This document shows positions 52,824 to 61,765 of a stretch of 64,000 nucleotides of DNA, piece by piece. The notes under the pieces are model-generated. The model made no database searches. It was not told where the DNA came from and worked only from the letters and a program-made list of their open reading frames with translations. Within the stretch, counting starts at the first letter, position 1; each line of letters starts with the position of its first letter. Made by a program: the position numbers and the translations under genes. The DNA comes from Pseudomonas sp. KUIN-1 (lineage in GTDB: Bacteria; Pseudomonadota; Gammaproteobacteria; Pseudomonadales; Pseudomonadaceae). Where the stretch lies: assembly GCF_009176725.1 (NCBI RefSeq), contig NZ_AP020337.1, positions 5,382,001 to 5,446,000 on the forward strand. The letters run 5' to 3'.

Positions 52824-54629
52824 TTAGTAAGCCAGGCCGAAGTCTTCTTCTTTCATGTCCATCAGGTTGGCAGCGCCCGACAGAATGGCCGCCACGTGGG
52901 TGCGGGTGCGCGGCAGGATGCGCTGGAAGTAGAAACGCGCGGTCTGGATCTTCGCGCGGTAGAACGCCTCGTCCGACGCACCGGCCGCCAGCTTCTCGGC
53001 CGCAACACGCGCCATATCAGCCCAGAAGTACGCCAGGCAGGCATAGCCGGAAAACATGATGTAATCCACCGATGCAGCACCCACTTCTTCGCGATCCTTC
53101 ATCGCCGCCATGCCGACTTTCAGAGTCAGGTCGCCCCACTCCTTGTTCAGCGCAGCCAGTGGCGTCACGAACTCCTGCACAACTTCGTTGCCTTCATTGC
53201 TCTGGCAGAACTTGTGCACGATCTTGGTGAAGCCCTTGAGCGCTTCGCCCTGGGTCATCAACACCTTGCGGCCCAGCAGGTCGAGCGCCTGGATACCGGT
53301 GGTGCCTTCGTACAGCATCGAAATCCGGCTGTCGCGAACGTTCTGCTCCATGCCCCACTCGGCAATGAAGCCATGGCCGCCGTAGATCTGCACACCGTGG
53401 TTGGCGGCTTCAAAGCCCACTTCCGTCATGAACGCCTTGGCGATCGGGGTCATGAACGCCAGCAATGCATCAGCGGCTTTCTTTTGCTCCGGGTCTTCGC
53501 TGTACTTGACGATGTCGACCTGCTTGGCCGTGAAGTACACCATGGCACGCGTGCCTTCGGCGAACGCCTTCATGGTCAGCAGCATGCGACGCACATCAGG
53601 GTGAACGATGATCGGGTCAGCGGCTTTTTCCGGTGCCTTGGGGCCGGTCAGCGAACGCATTTGCAGGCGATCACGGGCATATTGCAGGCCGCCCTGGAAG
53701 GCGACTTCGGCGTGCGCCAGACCTTGCAGTGCAGTGCCCAGACGCGCAGTGTTCATGAACGTGAACATGCAGTTCAGGCCCTTGTTCGGCGGACCGATCA
53801 GGTAGCCGGTAGCGCCGTCGAAGTTCATCACGCAGGTGGCGTTGCCGTGGATGCCCATCTTGTGCTCGATGGAGCCGCAGTTCACCGCGTTGCGCTCACC
53901 GATGCTGCCATCGGCAGCCGAGAGGAACTTGGGCACGATGAACAGCGAAATGCCTTTGGTGCCAGCCGGTGCGTCCGGCAGGCGAGCCAGCACGATGTGG
54001 ACGATGTTATCGGCCATGTCGTGTTCGCCGGCGGAAATGAAAATCTTGGTGCCGGTGACCTTGTAGGTCCCGTCAGCCTGAGGTTCGGCCCGGGTGCGCA
54101 GCATGCCCAGGTCGGTACCGCAATGCGACTCGGTCAGGCACATGGTGCCGGTCCATTCGCCGGACACCAGCTTGGTCAGGTACGCGTCCTGCTGCTCGGG
54201 CGTGCCGTGCTCGGAGATCGTGTTCATCGCGCCATGCGACAGGCCCGGGTACATGCCCCACGACCAGTTGGCTTCGCCGACCATCTCGCTGACCGCCAGG
54301 CCCAGCGACTCGGGCAGCCCCTGACCGCCGTGCGCAACGTCATGCGCCAGACTCGGCCAGCCGCCTTCGACGAACTGTTTGTAAGCCTGTTTGAAGCCGT
54401 TCGGCGTCTTCACGCCCGACTCGCTCCAGGTGCAACCCTCGGTATCGCCCACACGGTTCAGCGGCGCCAGCACCTGCTCACAGAACTTGGCGCCCTCTTC
54501 AAGAATGGCGTCGACCATGTCCGGAGTGGCGTCATGACAGGCTGGCAGACTCTGATAGTGCGCTTCATAGCCGAGCAGTTCATCACGAACAAAACGAATA
54601 TCACGCAAGGGGGCCTTGTAGTCAGGCAT
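52824..54629 (-). CDS. Acyl-CoA dehydrogenase (long FadE-like form), paralogue
   Basis: 601 residues from MPDYKAPLRDIRFVRDELLG; the frame runs 43 codons upstream through the promoter region, which is not coding. Core motifs are MCLTESHCGTDLG, YKVTGTKIFISAGEHDM, and IYGGHGFIAEWGMEQNVRDS followed by RISMLYEGTTGIQALDL. Clearly homologous to the gene at 48457 but diverged, so an old duplication. The upstream PsrA-like boxes suggest induction by long-chain fatty acids. Confidence 0.93.
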   Translation of the reverse strand: MPDYKAPLRDIRFVRDELLGYEAHYQSLPACHDATPDMVDAILEEGAKFCEQVLAPLNRVGDTEGCTWSESGVKTPNGFKQAYKQFVEGGWPSLAHDVAHGGQGLPESLGLAVSEMVGEANWSWGMYPGLSHGAMNTISEHGTPEQQDAYLTKLVSGEWTGTMCLTESHCGTDLGMLRTRAEPQADGTYKVTGTKIFISAGEHDMADNIVHIVLARLPDAPAGTKGISLFIVPKFLSAADGSIGERNAVNCGSIEHKMGIHGNATCVMNFDGATGYLIGPPNKGLNCMFTFMNTARLGTALQGLAHAEVAFQGGLQYARDRLQMRSLTGPKAPEKAADPIIVHPDVRRMLLTMKAFAEGTRAMVYFTAKQVDIVKYSEDPEQKKAADALLAFMTPIAKAFMTEVGFEAANHGVQIYGGHGFIAEWGMEQNVRDSRISMLYEGTTGIQALDLLGRKVLMTQGEALKGFTKIVHKFCQSNEGNEVVQEFVTPLAALNKEWGDLTLKVGMAAMKDREEVGAASVDYIMFSGYACLAYFWADMARVAAEKLAAGASDEAFYRAKIQTARFYFQRILPRTRTHVAAILSGAANLMDMKEEDFGLAY

Positions 54630-54723
54630 AGCGATAACCTCTGCTGATGAATCCTGGAACGAATGACCGGGCGGTCGCTGGAGAGACACCCTCAAGCGCC
54701 AGACAATCTCGTATGCCTCGCGG

Positions 54724-54750
54724 TCAAACAGGTGTTTGAAACATACGTTT
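54724..54750. promoter_or_regulatory. Tandem PsrA-like operators
   Basis: TCAAAC-AGGT-GTTTGA (54724-54739) is a perfect match to the Pseudomonas PsrA consensus (C/GAAAC-N2-4-GTTTG/C). It overlaps a second palindrome, AAAC-ATAC-GTTT (54739-54750). Both lie about 95-120 bp upstream of the dehydrogenase start. PsrA represses beta-oxidation genes and is released by long-chain acyl-CoA. The rest of 54630-54963 shows no gene. Confidence 0.7.
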
Positions 54751-54963
54751 ACGCCCAAACCTTGTCAATAGCGCAGCACGCACCATTCGTCCACGGCCCG
54801 TGCATGGACCACGCAGACGTACGTCGTGCGCGGATCAAGAGAAACGTAAGCGAAAGTCTAGTGGAGGGCGAAACCAGGTGCAGGCGTGATACAGGACAAT
54901 GATGCGGAGAAATTCAGAGGGCAACGCCGTGCGCTGGAGGCACGGCGGGAAGTGCAGCGAAAA

Positions 54964-55260
54964 TCAGGCGTAGGTGTCGATCAGCGTGCCAAGCATTTCA
55001 TTGCTGGCTTTCTGCGCAGCCAGTCCGGCTGCAAACTGATCCTTGCCGGCTTCGAGTTCGACCATGTTGGACGACAGGTCCGAGCGCTGGCTACGGTCGA
55101 CCGAGCGCAGGTTCTCGAGCTGAAAGTCCGAAGACTGGCTTCTGCCCGACACTTCGATATTGGAGCTGGCAATCTGGGTGGCCGCCTGATCCACACGACT
55201 TTGCCCGACCTGCATTGCGCTAAGGCCCGGGTAGAGGGTGTTGTTCATGGTGATTTGCAT
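54964..55260 (-). CDS. Hypothetical protein with flagellar rod/hook-like sequence pattern
   Basis: 98 residues. MNNTLYPGLSAMQVGQSRVD with AATQIASSNIEV resembles the N-terminal helix of flagellar rod and hook proteins, and MVELEAGKDQFAAGLAAQKA with SNEMLGTLIDTYA resembles their C-terminal helix. The central globular part is missing, so it is a short two-helix relative, conserved in Pseudomonas as far as I recall. Not near flagellar genes. Real function unknown. Confidence 0.7.
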   Translation of the reverse strand: MQITMNNTLYPGLSAMQVGQSRVDQAATQIASSNIEVSGRSQSSDFQLENLRSVDRSQRSDLSSNMVELEAGKDQFAAGLAAQKASNEMLGTLIDTYA

Positions 55261-55413
55261 AAGCCGATCCTCAGTTCAAAAAACGAACACAAGCCATTGA
55301 ACCAGCATTTGTCCGGAAATACTCGACAAACAGACTAATGGCACTAGGCCGCACGATAGCCTGGGTCTTGAAAATCCAAAACTGTCTTGCTGGTCAGCCA
55401 CATAGCGGCGCTG

Positions 55414-56094
55414 TCAGCTCAACACCTTCAAATCAAGATACTGCGCCACATTTTCGGCACTTGCCTCATCCAGTCGCGGCACCCGCCCCAGACAAGGTGC
55501 GGGCAGACGCTCGACCAGCGTGGCGAGGTTTTCTTCAAGCCGCGAGGTGTCGGCATCCACGATGTTGGCCACCCAGCCAGCCAGACGTATACCGTCGCGG
55601 GCAATCGCTTCAGCAGTCAGCACCGCATGATTGATGCAGCCCAGACGCACGCCCACCACCAGAATCACCGGTAGATCCAGGGCAATGGCCAGATCGGACA
55701 ACGTGCTCTGCCCGGACAGCGGCACACGCCAGCCGCCTGCCCCTTCGATCAGGGTGAAATCGGCCTGTCTGGCGAGCATATGCCGCATGGGTTGCAGCAC
55801 CGAGTCGACCGTCAACGCGACGCCGGCTTCGCGTGCTGCCAGGTGCGGAGCGATGGCCGGTTCGAAGGCCAGCGGATTGACTTCAGCGTAATCCAGCTCG
55901 ACAGAACACTCGGCCAGCAACGCCAGGGCATCCGGATTACGCAGCCCCTGTGGCGTGACCAAACAACCGGACGCGACGGGCTTGCCGGCTGCCGTGCTCA
56001 GGCCGGACGAACGGGCGGCATGCAGCAAACCGGCAGCCACCGTGGTCTTGCCAGCGTCGGTATCGGTTCCGGTGATGAAGTAGGCGGCAGTCAT
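55414..56094 (-). CDS. bioD: Dethiobiotin synthetase
   Basis: 226 residues from MTAAYFITGTDTDAGKTTVA; the upstream 33 codons in frame overlap bioC and are not used. The Walker A-like GTDTDAGKTT binds ATP, and EGAGGWRVPLS follows. It closes the ureido ring of 7,8-diaminopelargonate with CO2. Last gene of bioB-bioF-bioH-bioC-bioD, 25 bp after bioC. Confidence 0.95.
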   Translation of the reverse strand: MTAAYFITGTDTDAGKTTVAAGLLHAARSSGLSTAAGKPVASGCLVTPQGLRNPDALALLAECSVELDYAEVNPLAFEPAIAPHLAAREAGVALTVDSVLQPMRHMLARQADFTLIEGAGGWRVPLSGQSTLSDLAIALDLPVILVVGVRLGCINHAVLTAEAIARDGIRLAGWVANIVDADTSRLEENLATLVERLPAPCLGRVPRLDEASAENVAQYLDLKVLS

Positions 56095-56119
56095 CTCAGC
56101 AGTCTTTCCTGTCAGTCCA

Positions 56120-56929
56120 TCAGTTTTTTTCAAGCACCGCGTACAGCACTTGATAGGTGGCGGGCAGCCCGGCGTCCTGGCGAAAGCCTTCATAGGCCTG
56201 AACCATGCCCATGATCCGCTCGCGCCCGGTCAGGCCATTGGGCCGTCCGGGGTTGAGATTGTGCGCACCGAGCGCCTTCAACTCGTGCGTCAGGCTGCGC
56301 ACGTCCGGGTAATGCAGCACCTGCGGGCGAACGTCGAGGCTGCGCACTTGCAGGCCGCTCGCCGCGCACAGCTGGCGATAGTCATCCTCATGACGAAAGC
56401 GGTTCACATGCACCCGCCCGTCCACGGCCTGCCAGCTGTCGCGCAGTTCGTATAATGTGCCGACACACAGGCTGGCAAAGGCGAATACGCCGCCTGGCTG
56501 CAATACGCGGTGAGCTTCACTGAGCACCGCAGCGAAATCGGCGCACCACTGCACCGCGAGGCTGGAAAAAATCAGCCCGCAACTCTGCTCACGCAGCGGC
56601 AGCTGCTCGGCGTCACCCGCAACGAAGTGCTGTGCGCCGCCCAAGGGCTGGGCATGGCGCAACATGCCTTCGGCGATATCCAGTGCAATACCTTCGCTGC
56701 CACTGAACGTCTGCGCCAGCGACCGGCTGAAATAGCCGGTGCCGCTGCCTAGGTCCAGCCAGCGAGACGGCTTGCATTGCGCAGGCAGACGCGCCAGCAA
56801 CTCATTACCGACGTTGCGCTGCAATTCGGCAACGCTGTCATAACTGCCCGCCGCGCGGGAAAACGACGCAGCGACCTGACGTTTGTCAGGCAAAACAGAA
56901 GGTGGTTTGGGGATTGAAAGATCAGTCAT
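56120..56929 (-). CDS. bioC: Malonyl-ACP O-methyltransferase
   Basis: 269 residues. SAM-binding motif SRWLDLGSGTGYFSRSLA and LPLREQSCGLIFSSLAVQWC, typical of BioC. It methylates malonyl-ACP to start pimelate-moiety synthesis on the fatty acid system. Overlaps the bioH 3' end by 8 bp, so coupled. Confidence 0.94.
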   Translation of the reverse strand: MTDLSIPKPPSVLPDKRQVAASFSRAAGSYDSVAELQRNVGNELLARLPAQCKPSRWLDLGSGTGYFSRSLAQTFSGSEGIALDIAEGMLRHAQPLGGAQHFVAGDAEQLPLREQSCGLIFSSLAVQWCADFAAVLSEAHRVLQPGGVFAFASLCVGTLYELRDSWQAVDGRVHVNRFRHEDDYRQLCAASGLQVRSLDVRPQVLHYPDVRSLTHELKALGAHNLNPGRPNGLTGRERIMGMVQAYEGFRQDAGLPATYQVLYAVLEKN

Positions 56930-57653
56930 CGTCCAGCTCGTGCAGAAAGGCGTGGATCGCAGCCGCTACCCCGTGAGGGTTTTCCAGCAGGAATGCATGA
57001 CTGGCCTGCTCGATCAGGCCCACTTCGACATCCGGCAACAAGGCCAGCAGATCACCTGCTGCCTCGGCGGGCACGAAGGCATCCAGCCCGGCGAACAAAT
57101 GCAGTTGCGGGCCACGATAGGTTTGCAGCGCGCTGCGGGTGTCGAGTTGCCGGAGTATTTTCAGGCCGTCGAGCAATGCCGTTCGCGACAAGTGCGGCGC
57201 GCCGGCCTTGAGCAGCCGTGCCAGACCGCGCGGGTCTTCTGCACCTTGCGTGCACAGCAGGCTGAAACGCTTGAGGGTCAGGTCCGGATCATCGGCACAA
57301 CCAGCCAGAAATGCCTCGAAGTCCTGCGCGGGCATCGCATTCGGCCACGCCCCCTGGGTGACGAAACAGGCGTTGCTGGCCAGCGTCAGCAACCCGCAGC
57401 AACGGTCGCCACGACGCGCTGCCAGTTCAGCCGCGAGCATGCCACCCAATGACCAGCCGCCCAGCCAGGCGTCGTCTGGCAGGTTGGTGTCCAGTTCGTC
57501 GAGCCAGTCTGGCAAATCGCAACTGTCGATATCCGGCAACGGCTCGATTTCAACCCGCAAGTGCTCGTCCAGTCCGCGCAACGCAGCGGCAAGCGGCTCC
57601 AGCGGCGAAACGCCAAGGCCCCAGCCTGGCAACAGAATCAGACGATCACGCAT
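56922..57653 (-). CDS. bioH: Pimeloyl-ACP methyl ester esterase
   Basis: 243 residues from MRDRLILLPGWGLGVSPLEP; nine extra upstream codons belong to the bioF overlap. Alpha/beta-hydrolase with nucleophile GGWSLGGMLAAEL, a later Asp in the LFAGLDAFVPAEA region and His in QASHAFLLENP. It removes the methyl ester put on by BioC, ending chain elongation. Overlaps both bioF and bioC by eight bases. Confidence 0.93.
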   Translation of the reverse strand: MRDRLILLPGWGLGVSPLEPLAAALRGLDEHLRVEIEPLPDIDSCDLPDWLDELDTNLPDDAWLGGWSLGGMLAAELAARRGDRCCGLLTLASNACFVTQGAWPNAMPAQDFEAFLAGCADDPDLTLKRFSLLCTQGAEDPRGLARLLKAGAPHLSRTALLDGLKILRQLDTRSALQTYRGPQLHLFAGLDAFVPAEAAGDLLALLPDVEVGLIEQASHAFLLENPHGVAAAIHAFLHELDDD

Positions 57654-58836
57654 GAACAGGCTCCGAGGAGTGGCTGGCATCCAGCAGCGGGTAGCACTGC
57701 TCCAGAGTGTTCAATAATAGCTGCACGTCGGCTTCGCTGTGCGCGGCAGACAATGTCACACGAAGCCGCGCGCTGCCCGCAGGCACAGTGGGCGGGCGAA
57801 TGGCGGTGACCAGCAGACCACGCTCGCGGAGCAACTGCGAGAGGTGCAACGCCCGACCGGCATCACCGATCATGATCGGCTGGATCGGGGTAAAGCTGTC
57901 CATCAATTGCAGCCCGATCTGCTCGGCACCGCGACGAAACTGCTGAATCAGACGCGTCAGATGCTCGCGACGCCAATGCTCGGTACGCAGCAACTGCAGA
58001 CTTTTCAAGGTGGCGCAGGCCAGCGCGGGCGGCTGGCTGGTGGTGTAAATGTAAGGCCGGGCGAACTGGATCAGGGTTTCGATCAGTTCTTCACTGCCGG
58101 CCACGAACGCCCCGGAAGTGCCGAACGACTTGCCCAGGGTGCCGACCAGCACGGGCACGTCATCCATGCTCAGGCCGAAGTGCTCGACGATACCGGCGCC
58201 GTTGGCACCCAAAGGGCCGAAGCCGTGAGCGTCATCCACCATCAGCCAGGCCCCTTTGGCCTTCGCCGAACGGGCCAGCGCGGGCAGATCGGCGATGTCG
58301 CCGTCCATGCTGAACACCCCGTCTGTCACTACCAGGGTATCGCCCACGGATTTTTCCAGCCGGGCTTCCAGGCTGCTCACATCGTTGTGCAGATAGCGCG
58401 AGAAGCGTGCACCGCTGAGCAGACCGGCATCCAGCAGCGAGGCGTGGTTGAGACGGTCTTCCAGCACCGTATCGCCCTGCCCGACCAACGCGGTCACTGC
58501 GCCGAGGTTGGCCATGTAGCCATTGGAGAACAACAGTGCGCGCGGACGACCGGTCAGCTCGGCCAGCGCCTCTTCCAGTTCGTGGTGTGGTGCGCTGTGG
58601 CCGATCACCAGATGCGAAGCCCCGCCTCCCACACCCCAGCGCTCGGCACCCGCCTGCCAGGCAGCGATCACTTCGGGATGATTGGCCAGCCCCATGTAAT
58701 CGTTGTTGCAGAACGCCAGCAACGGCTGGCCGTCGACGATGACCTGCGGGCCTTGCGGGCTTTGCAGCAGCGGGCGCTGGCGATAGAGGTGTGCGGCGCG
58801 ACGGGCATCGAGGCGCGTGCGGAGATCGAAAGACAT
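57646..58836 (-). CDS. bioF: 8-amino-7-oxononanoate synthase
   Basis: 396 residues, PLP-dependent alpha-oxoamine synthase. FCNNDYMGLANHPEV at the N-terminus, VDDAHGFGPLGANG, and the PLP Lys in VGTLGKSFGTSGAFVAG. Condenses pimeloyl-ACP with alanine. It starts 64 bp after bioB. Confidence 0.96.
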   Translation of the reverse strand: MSFDLRTRLDARRAAHLYRQRPLLQSPQGPQVIVDGQPLLAFCNNDYMGLANHPEVIAAWQAGAERWGVGGGASHLVIGHSAPHHELEEALAELTGRPRALLFSNGYMANLGAVTALVGQGDTVLEDRLNHASLLDAGLLSGARFSRYLHNDVSSLEARLEKSVGDTLVVTDGVFSMDGDIADLPALARSAKAKGAWLMVDDAHGFGPLGANGAGIVEHFGLSMDDVPVLVGTLGKSFGTSGAFVAGSEELIETLIQFARPYIYTTSQPPALACATLKSLQLLRTEHWRREHLTRLIQQFRRGAEQIGLQLMDSFTPIQPIMIGDAGRALHLSQLLRERGLLVTAIRPPTVPAGSARLRVTLSAAHSEADVQLLLNTLEQCYPLLDASHSSEPVHA

Positions 58837-58900
58837 GCAGGCCCCGGTCCGGAAGATGACAATTCAAAACGGGCCGGAACATGCCAGCCCGTTCAACGGA

Positions 58901-59959
58901 TCAGGCAGAGGCAGCGTCGTAGAACATCGAGCTGCTTTGCTGCTCGACCAGCGCCTGTTCGATGGCGGCCTGATGCACTTCGTCGGCGTGCCCTTCGCCC
59001 GCTTCGGGTTTGATGCCCAGACGCGAGAACAGCAGCATGTCCTTGTCGGCTTGCGGGTTGGCGGTGGTCAGCAGCTTGTCGCCGTAGAAAATCGAGTTGG
59101 CCCCGGCGAAGAACGCCAGCGCCTGCATTTGCTCGTTCATCGCTTCGCGACCGGCAGACAGGCGCACGTGGGATTTCGGCATGAGAATACGTGCCACGGC
59201 GAGCATGCGAATGAAATCGAACGGGTCGACATCTTCAGCATTTTCCAGCGGCGTACCGGCAACCTTGACCAGCATGTTGATGGGCACCGACTCCGGGTGC
59301 TCCGGCAGGTTCGCCAGCTGAATCAGCAGCCCCGCGCGGTCGTCGAGGGACTCGCCCATGCCCAGAATGCCGCCGGAGCAGATCTTCATCCCCGCATCGC
59401 GCACATAAGCCAGGGTTTGCAGGCGTTCGCTGTAGGTACGGGTCGTGATAATGCTGCCGTAGAACTCCGGCGAAGTGTCGAGGTTGTGGTTGTAGTAATC
59501 CAGCCCCGCGGTGGCCAGCGCTTCGGTCTGTTCCTGATCGAGGCGGCCCAGGGTCATGCAGGTTTCCATGCCCATGGCTTTAACGCCTTTGACCATCTCC
59601 AGCACGTAAGGCATGTCCTTGGCGGAAGGATGCTTCCAGGCTGCGCCCATGCAAAAGCGCGTCGAGCCAATGGCCTTGGCGCGCGCGGCTTCTTCAAGCA
59701 CCTTCTGCACTTCCAGCAGTTTTTCTTTCTCGAGACCGGTGTTGTAGTGGCCGGACTGCGGACAGTACTTGCAGTCTTCCGGGCAGGCGCCGGTCTTGAT
59801 CGACAGCAGCGTGGAGACTTGCACGCGGTTGGCGTCGAAATGAGCGCGGTGCACCGTTTGCGCCTGAAACAGCAGGTCATTGAATGGCTGTACGAACAGC
59901 GCCCTGACCTCGGCTAAAGTCCAGTCGTGACGCAAAGTGGCGGTGGTGCTGGCGCTCAT
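58901..59959 (-). CDS. bioB: Biotin synthase
   Basis: 352 residues from MSASTTATLRHDWTLAEVRA. Radical-SAM motif CPEDCKYCPQS, YYNHNLDTSPEFYG, and the conserved Arg/Cys residues of the [2Fe-2S] sulfur-donor cluster further on. The 39 in-frame codons upstream extend over the divergent comF start and are not coding. First gene of bioBFHCD; its promoter must lie in the 90 bp shared with comF. Confidence 0.96.
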   Translation of the reverse strand: MSASTTATLRHDWTLAEVRALFVQPFNDLLFQAQTVHRAHFDANRVQVSTLLSIKTGACPEDCKYCPQSGHYNTGLEKEKLLEVQKVLEEAARAKAIGSTRFCMGAAWKHPSAKDMPYVLEMVKGVKAMGMETCMTLGRLDQEQTEALATAGLDYYNHNLDTSPEFYGSIITTRTYSERLQTLAYVRDAGMKICSGGILGMGESLDDRAGLLIQLANLPEHPESVPINMLVKVAGTPLENAEDVDPFDFIRMLAVARILMPKSHVRLSAGREAMNEQMQALAFFAGANSIFYGDKLLTTANPQADKDMLLFSRLGIKPEAGEGHADEVHQAAIEQALVEQQSSSMFYDAASA

Positions 59960-60049
59960 CGGGCGGCTCCTTGGTGTTTCTGGGCAATGCGCGAGGGCGG
60001 GAAAGACCCCACTCGCTACACGGATGTCGGGCATATTTAAGGAAGAGTC

Positions 60050-60784
60050 ATGCGCTGTCAACCCAGCTACCCGCACGAGGTTTACATCTGGTTAAAAAAC
60101 AAACAATCCTGTTTGTTATGTGATGAACGCAGTGAGGTGCCCGCGCCCATCTGCGTGCCCTGCGAAGCAGAGCTGCCGTGGCTGGGCAACGCTTGCGAGT
60201 GCTGTGCGCTGCCGTTACCCCGTTCAGGCATGAGCTGCGCGCAATGCTGCAAGCAACCGCCCGGCTTTACCCAGGTCATCGCGCCCTGGCTGTACGATTT
60301 CCCGGTCGACGGTTTGATCACCCGCTTCAAACATAACGGTAAATGGCCCATGGGACGACTGCTGGCGGAACTGTGCGCGCACTATCTGCAGCATCGTTTC
60401 GAGGAAGACCTGCCACGTCCCGACTGCCTCATTCCGGTGCCGTTGGCCAACAAACGCTTGCGCCAGCGCGGCTACAATCAGGCGGCAATGCTGGCCGGCT
60501 GGCTGGGTAAACAACTGCAACTGCCTGTCGACGAAGGGCATGTGTTGCGCAGCCGCGAGACAACCGCGCAACAGGGCCTGGACGCCAAGGCCCGCAAACG
60601 CAACCTGCGCGGTGCTTTCACCCTGATTGATCCCGACTGGGTAAAAGGCCGGCACCTGGCGCTGGTCGATGACGTTCTGACCACCGGCTCGACAGCAGAG
60701 GTCATTGCAGGTTTATTGAACACCGCCGGTGCGCGGCGGGTGGATGTGTATTGCCTGGCGAGGACGCCCAGGCCGGGGGATTGA
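60050..60784 (+). CDS. comF: ComF-family protein (phosphoribosyltransferase-like)
   Basis: 244 residues. N-terminal zinc-ribbon cysteines (CLLCDE, CVPCEAEL, CECC, CAQCC) and a PRTase fold with LALVDDVLTTGSTAEVIAGL (PRPP-binding loop). ComF takes part in natural transformation in Haemophilus and Bacillus; in Pseudomonas it is simply conserved beside bioB. Divergent from the biotin operon. Confidence 0.92.
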   Translation: MRCQPSYPHEVYIWLKNKQSCLLCDERSEVPAPICVPCEAELPWLGNACECCALPLPRSGMSCAQCCKQPPGFTQVIAPWLYDFPVDGLITRFKHNGKWPMGRLLAELCAHYLQHRFEEDLPRPDCLIPVPLANKRLRQRGYNQAAMLAGWLGKQLQLPVDEGHVLRSRETTAQQGLDAKARKRNLRGAFTLIDPDWVKGRHLALVDDVLTTGSTAEVIAGLLNTAGARRVDVYCLARTPRPGD

Positions 60785-60794
60785 TTGGGCGCTG

Positions 60795-60870
60795 CGGCCT
60801 AATGTTCTCATCGCTCCCACGCTCCGCGTGATAGCGCGGCCCTGGACGCTCCGCGTCCGGTTTCGACGTC
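60795..60870. repeat. Small palindromic repeats after comF
   Basis: CACGC-TCC-GCGTG near 60818-60830 and GGACGC-TCC-GCGTCC near 60843-60857 form two short hairpins. The same CACGC-GGA-GCGTG core occurs at several intergenic sites in this window (near 52260, 52650 and 63930), so they are dispersed repeats. Confidence 0.6.
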
Positions 60871-60922
60871 ATGCACAAGAGCGATCATACTGCCCTCTCC
60901 TACTCGACCGCCCCGGATTTCC

Positions 60923-61687
60923 ATGTCCCTACCCACCTTGCTGACGCAACACATGGTCCGCCGCCCGCAACGCATTGCGCTGCTGCAGCATATTGCCGAA
61001 CAGGGCTCGATCACCCGTGCGGCGAAAAGCGCAGGGCTGAGTTACAAGGCGGCCTGGGACGCGATCGACGAGCTGAACAATCTGGCGCAAAAACCGCTGG
61101 TAGAGCGCAGTGTCGGCGGGCGCGGCGGTGGCGGCGCTAAGTTGTCGGTCGAGGGCGAGCGAGTGCTGCGTCTCTATCAGCGCGTTCAGGCCTTGCAGGC
61201 GCAGGTGCTGGAAGCCGCCGAAGACAGCAGCGACCTCGACCTGCTCAATCGTCTGACCTTGCGGACCAGCGCACGCAACCAGTTGCTGGGGCGGATCGTC
61301 AGTATCACGCGCCAGGGGCACAACGATCAGGTTCGCCTGCAACTGGCCGACGAGGTATTTATCGAAGCACAGGTCACCCATGACAGCACGCTGCGTCTGG
61401 AGCTGGAGAACGGCACGGAAGTGGTTGCACTGATCAAGGCCGGCTGGCTGGAACTGCACGCAGACAGCAGCGAAGAAACAAATGGAAACAATTCCCTGAC
61501 CGGCCGAATCGACAGTGTGACCGACGCTCAAGATGGCCCAAGCGAAGTACGCATCACACTCCCCGGCGGCCAGACGCTGTGCGCCCTGGCGACACCTGAG
61601 CACCTGCGTGCACAGCAGTTGAAAACCGGCGTCACGGTGCAGGCAAGATTCGCAGCTTCACTGGTGTTGCTGGGCATACCGCTGTAA
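60923..61687 (+). CDS. modE: ModE-type molybdate-responsive regulator
   Basis: 254 residues. N-terminal winged HTH (RRPQRIALLQHIAEQGSITR, then AAKSAGLSYKAAWDAIDELN and GGRGGGGAKLS), followed by two MOP/TOBE-like molybdate-binding repeats (SARNQLLGRIVSITRQG and NSLTGRIDSVTDAQDG). ModE with molybdate represses modABC and adjusts molybdoenzyme expression. No mod transport genes are in the window. Confidence 0.92.
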   Translation: MSLPTLLTQHMVRRPQRIALLQHIAEQGSITRAAKSAGLSYKAAWDAIDELNNLAQKPLVERSVGGRGGGGAKLSVEGERVLRLYQRVQALQAQVLEAAEDSSDLDLLNRLTLRTSARNQLLGRIVSITRQGHNDQVRLQLADEVFIEAQVTHDSTLRLELENGTEVVALIKAGWLELHADSSEETNGNNSLTGRIDSVTDAQDGPSEVRITLPGGQTLCALATPEHLRAQQLKTGVTVQARFAASLVLLGIPL

Positions 61688-61765
61688 GCGCTGGCAGGTC
61701 ATCACCACGACACAATTTCGTCATATGCGCGCACTAAGGTGGCTGCCATATTCGAGGGAGCCGTG

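Noticed and set aside
58817..59917. 366-codon plus-strand ORF opposite bioB
   Set aside because: Antisense shadow of bioB, which has intact radical-SAM motifs and operon context.
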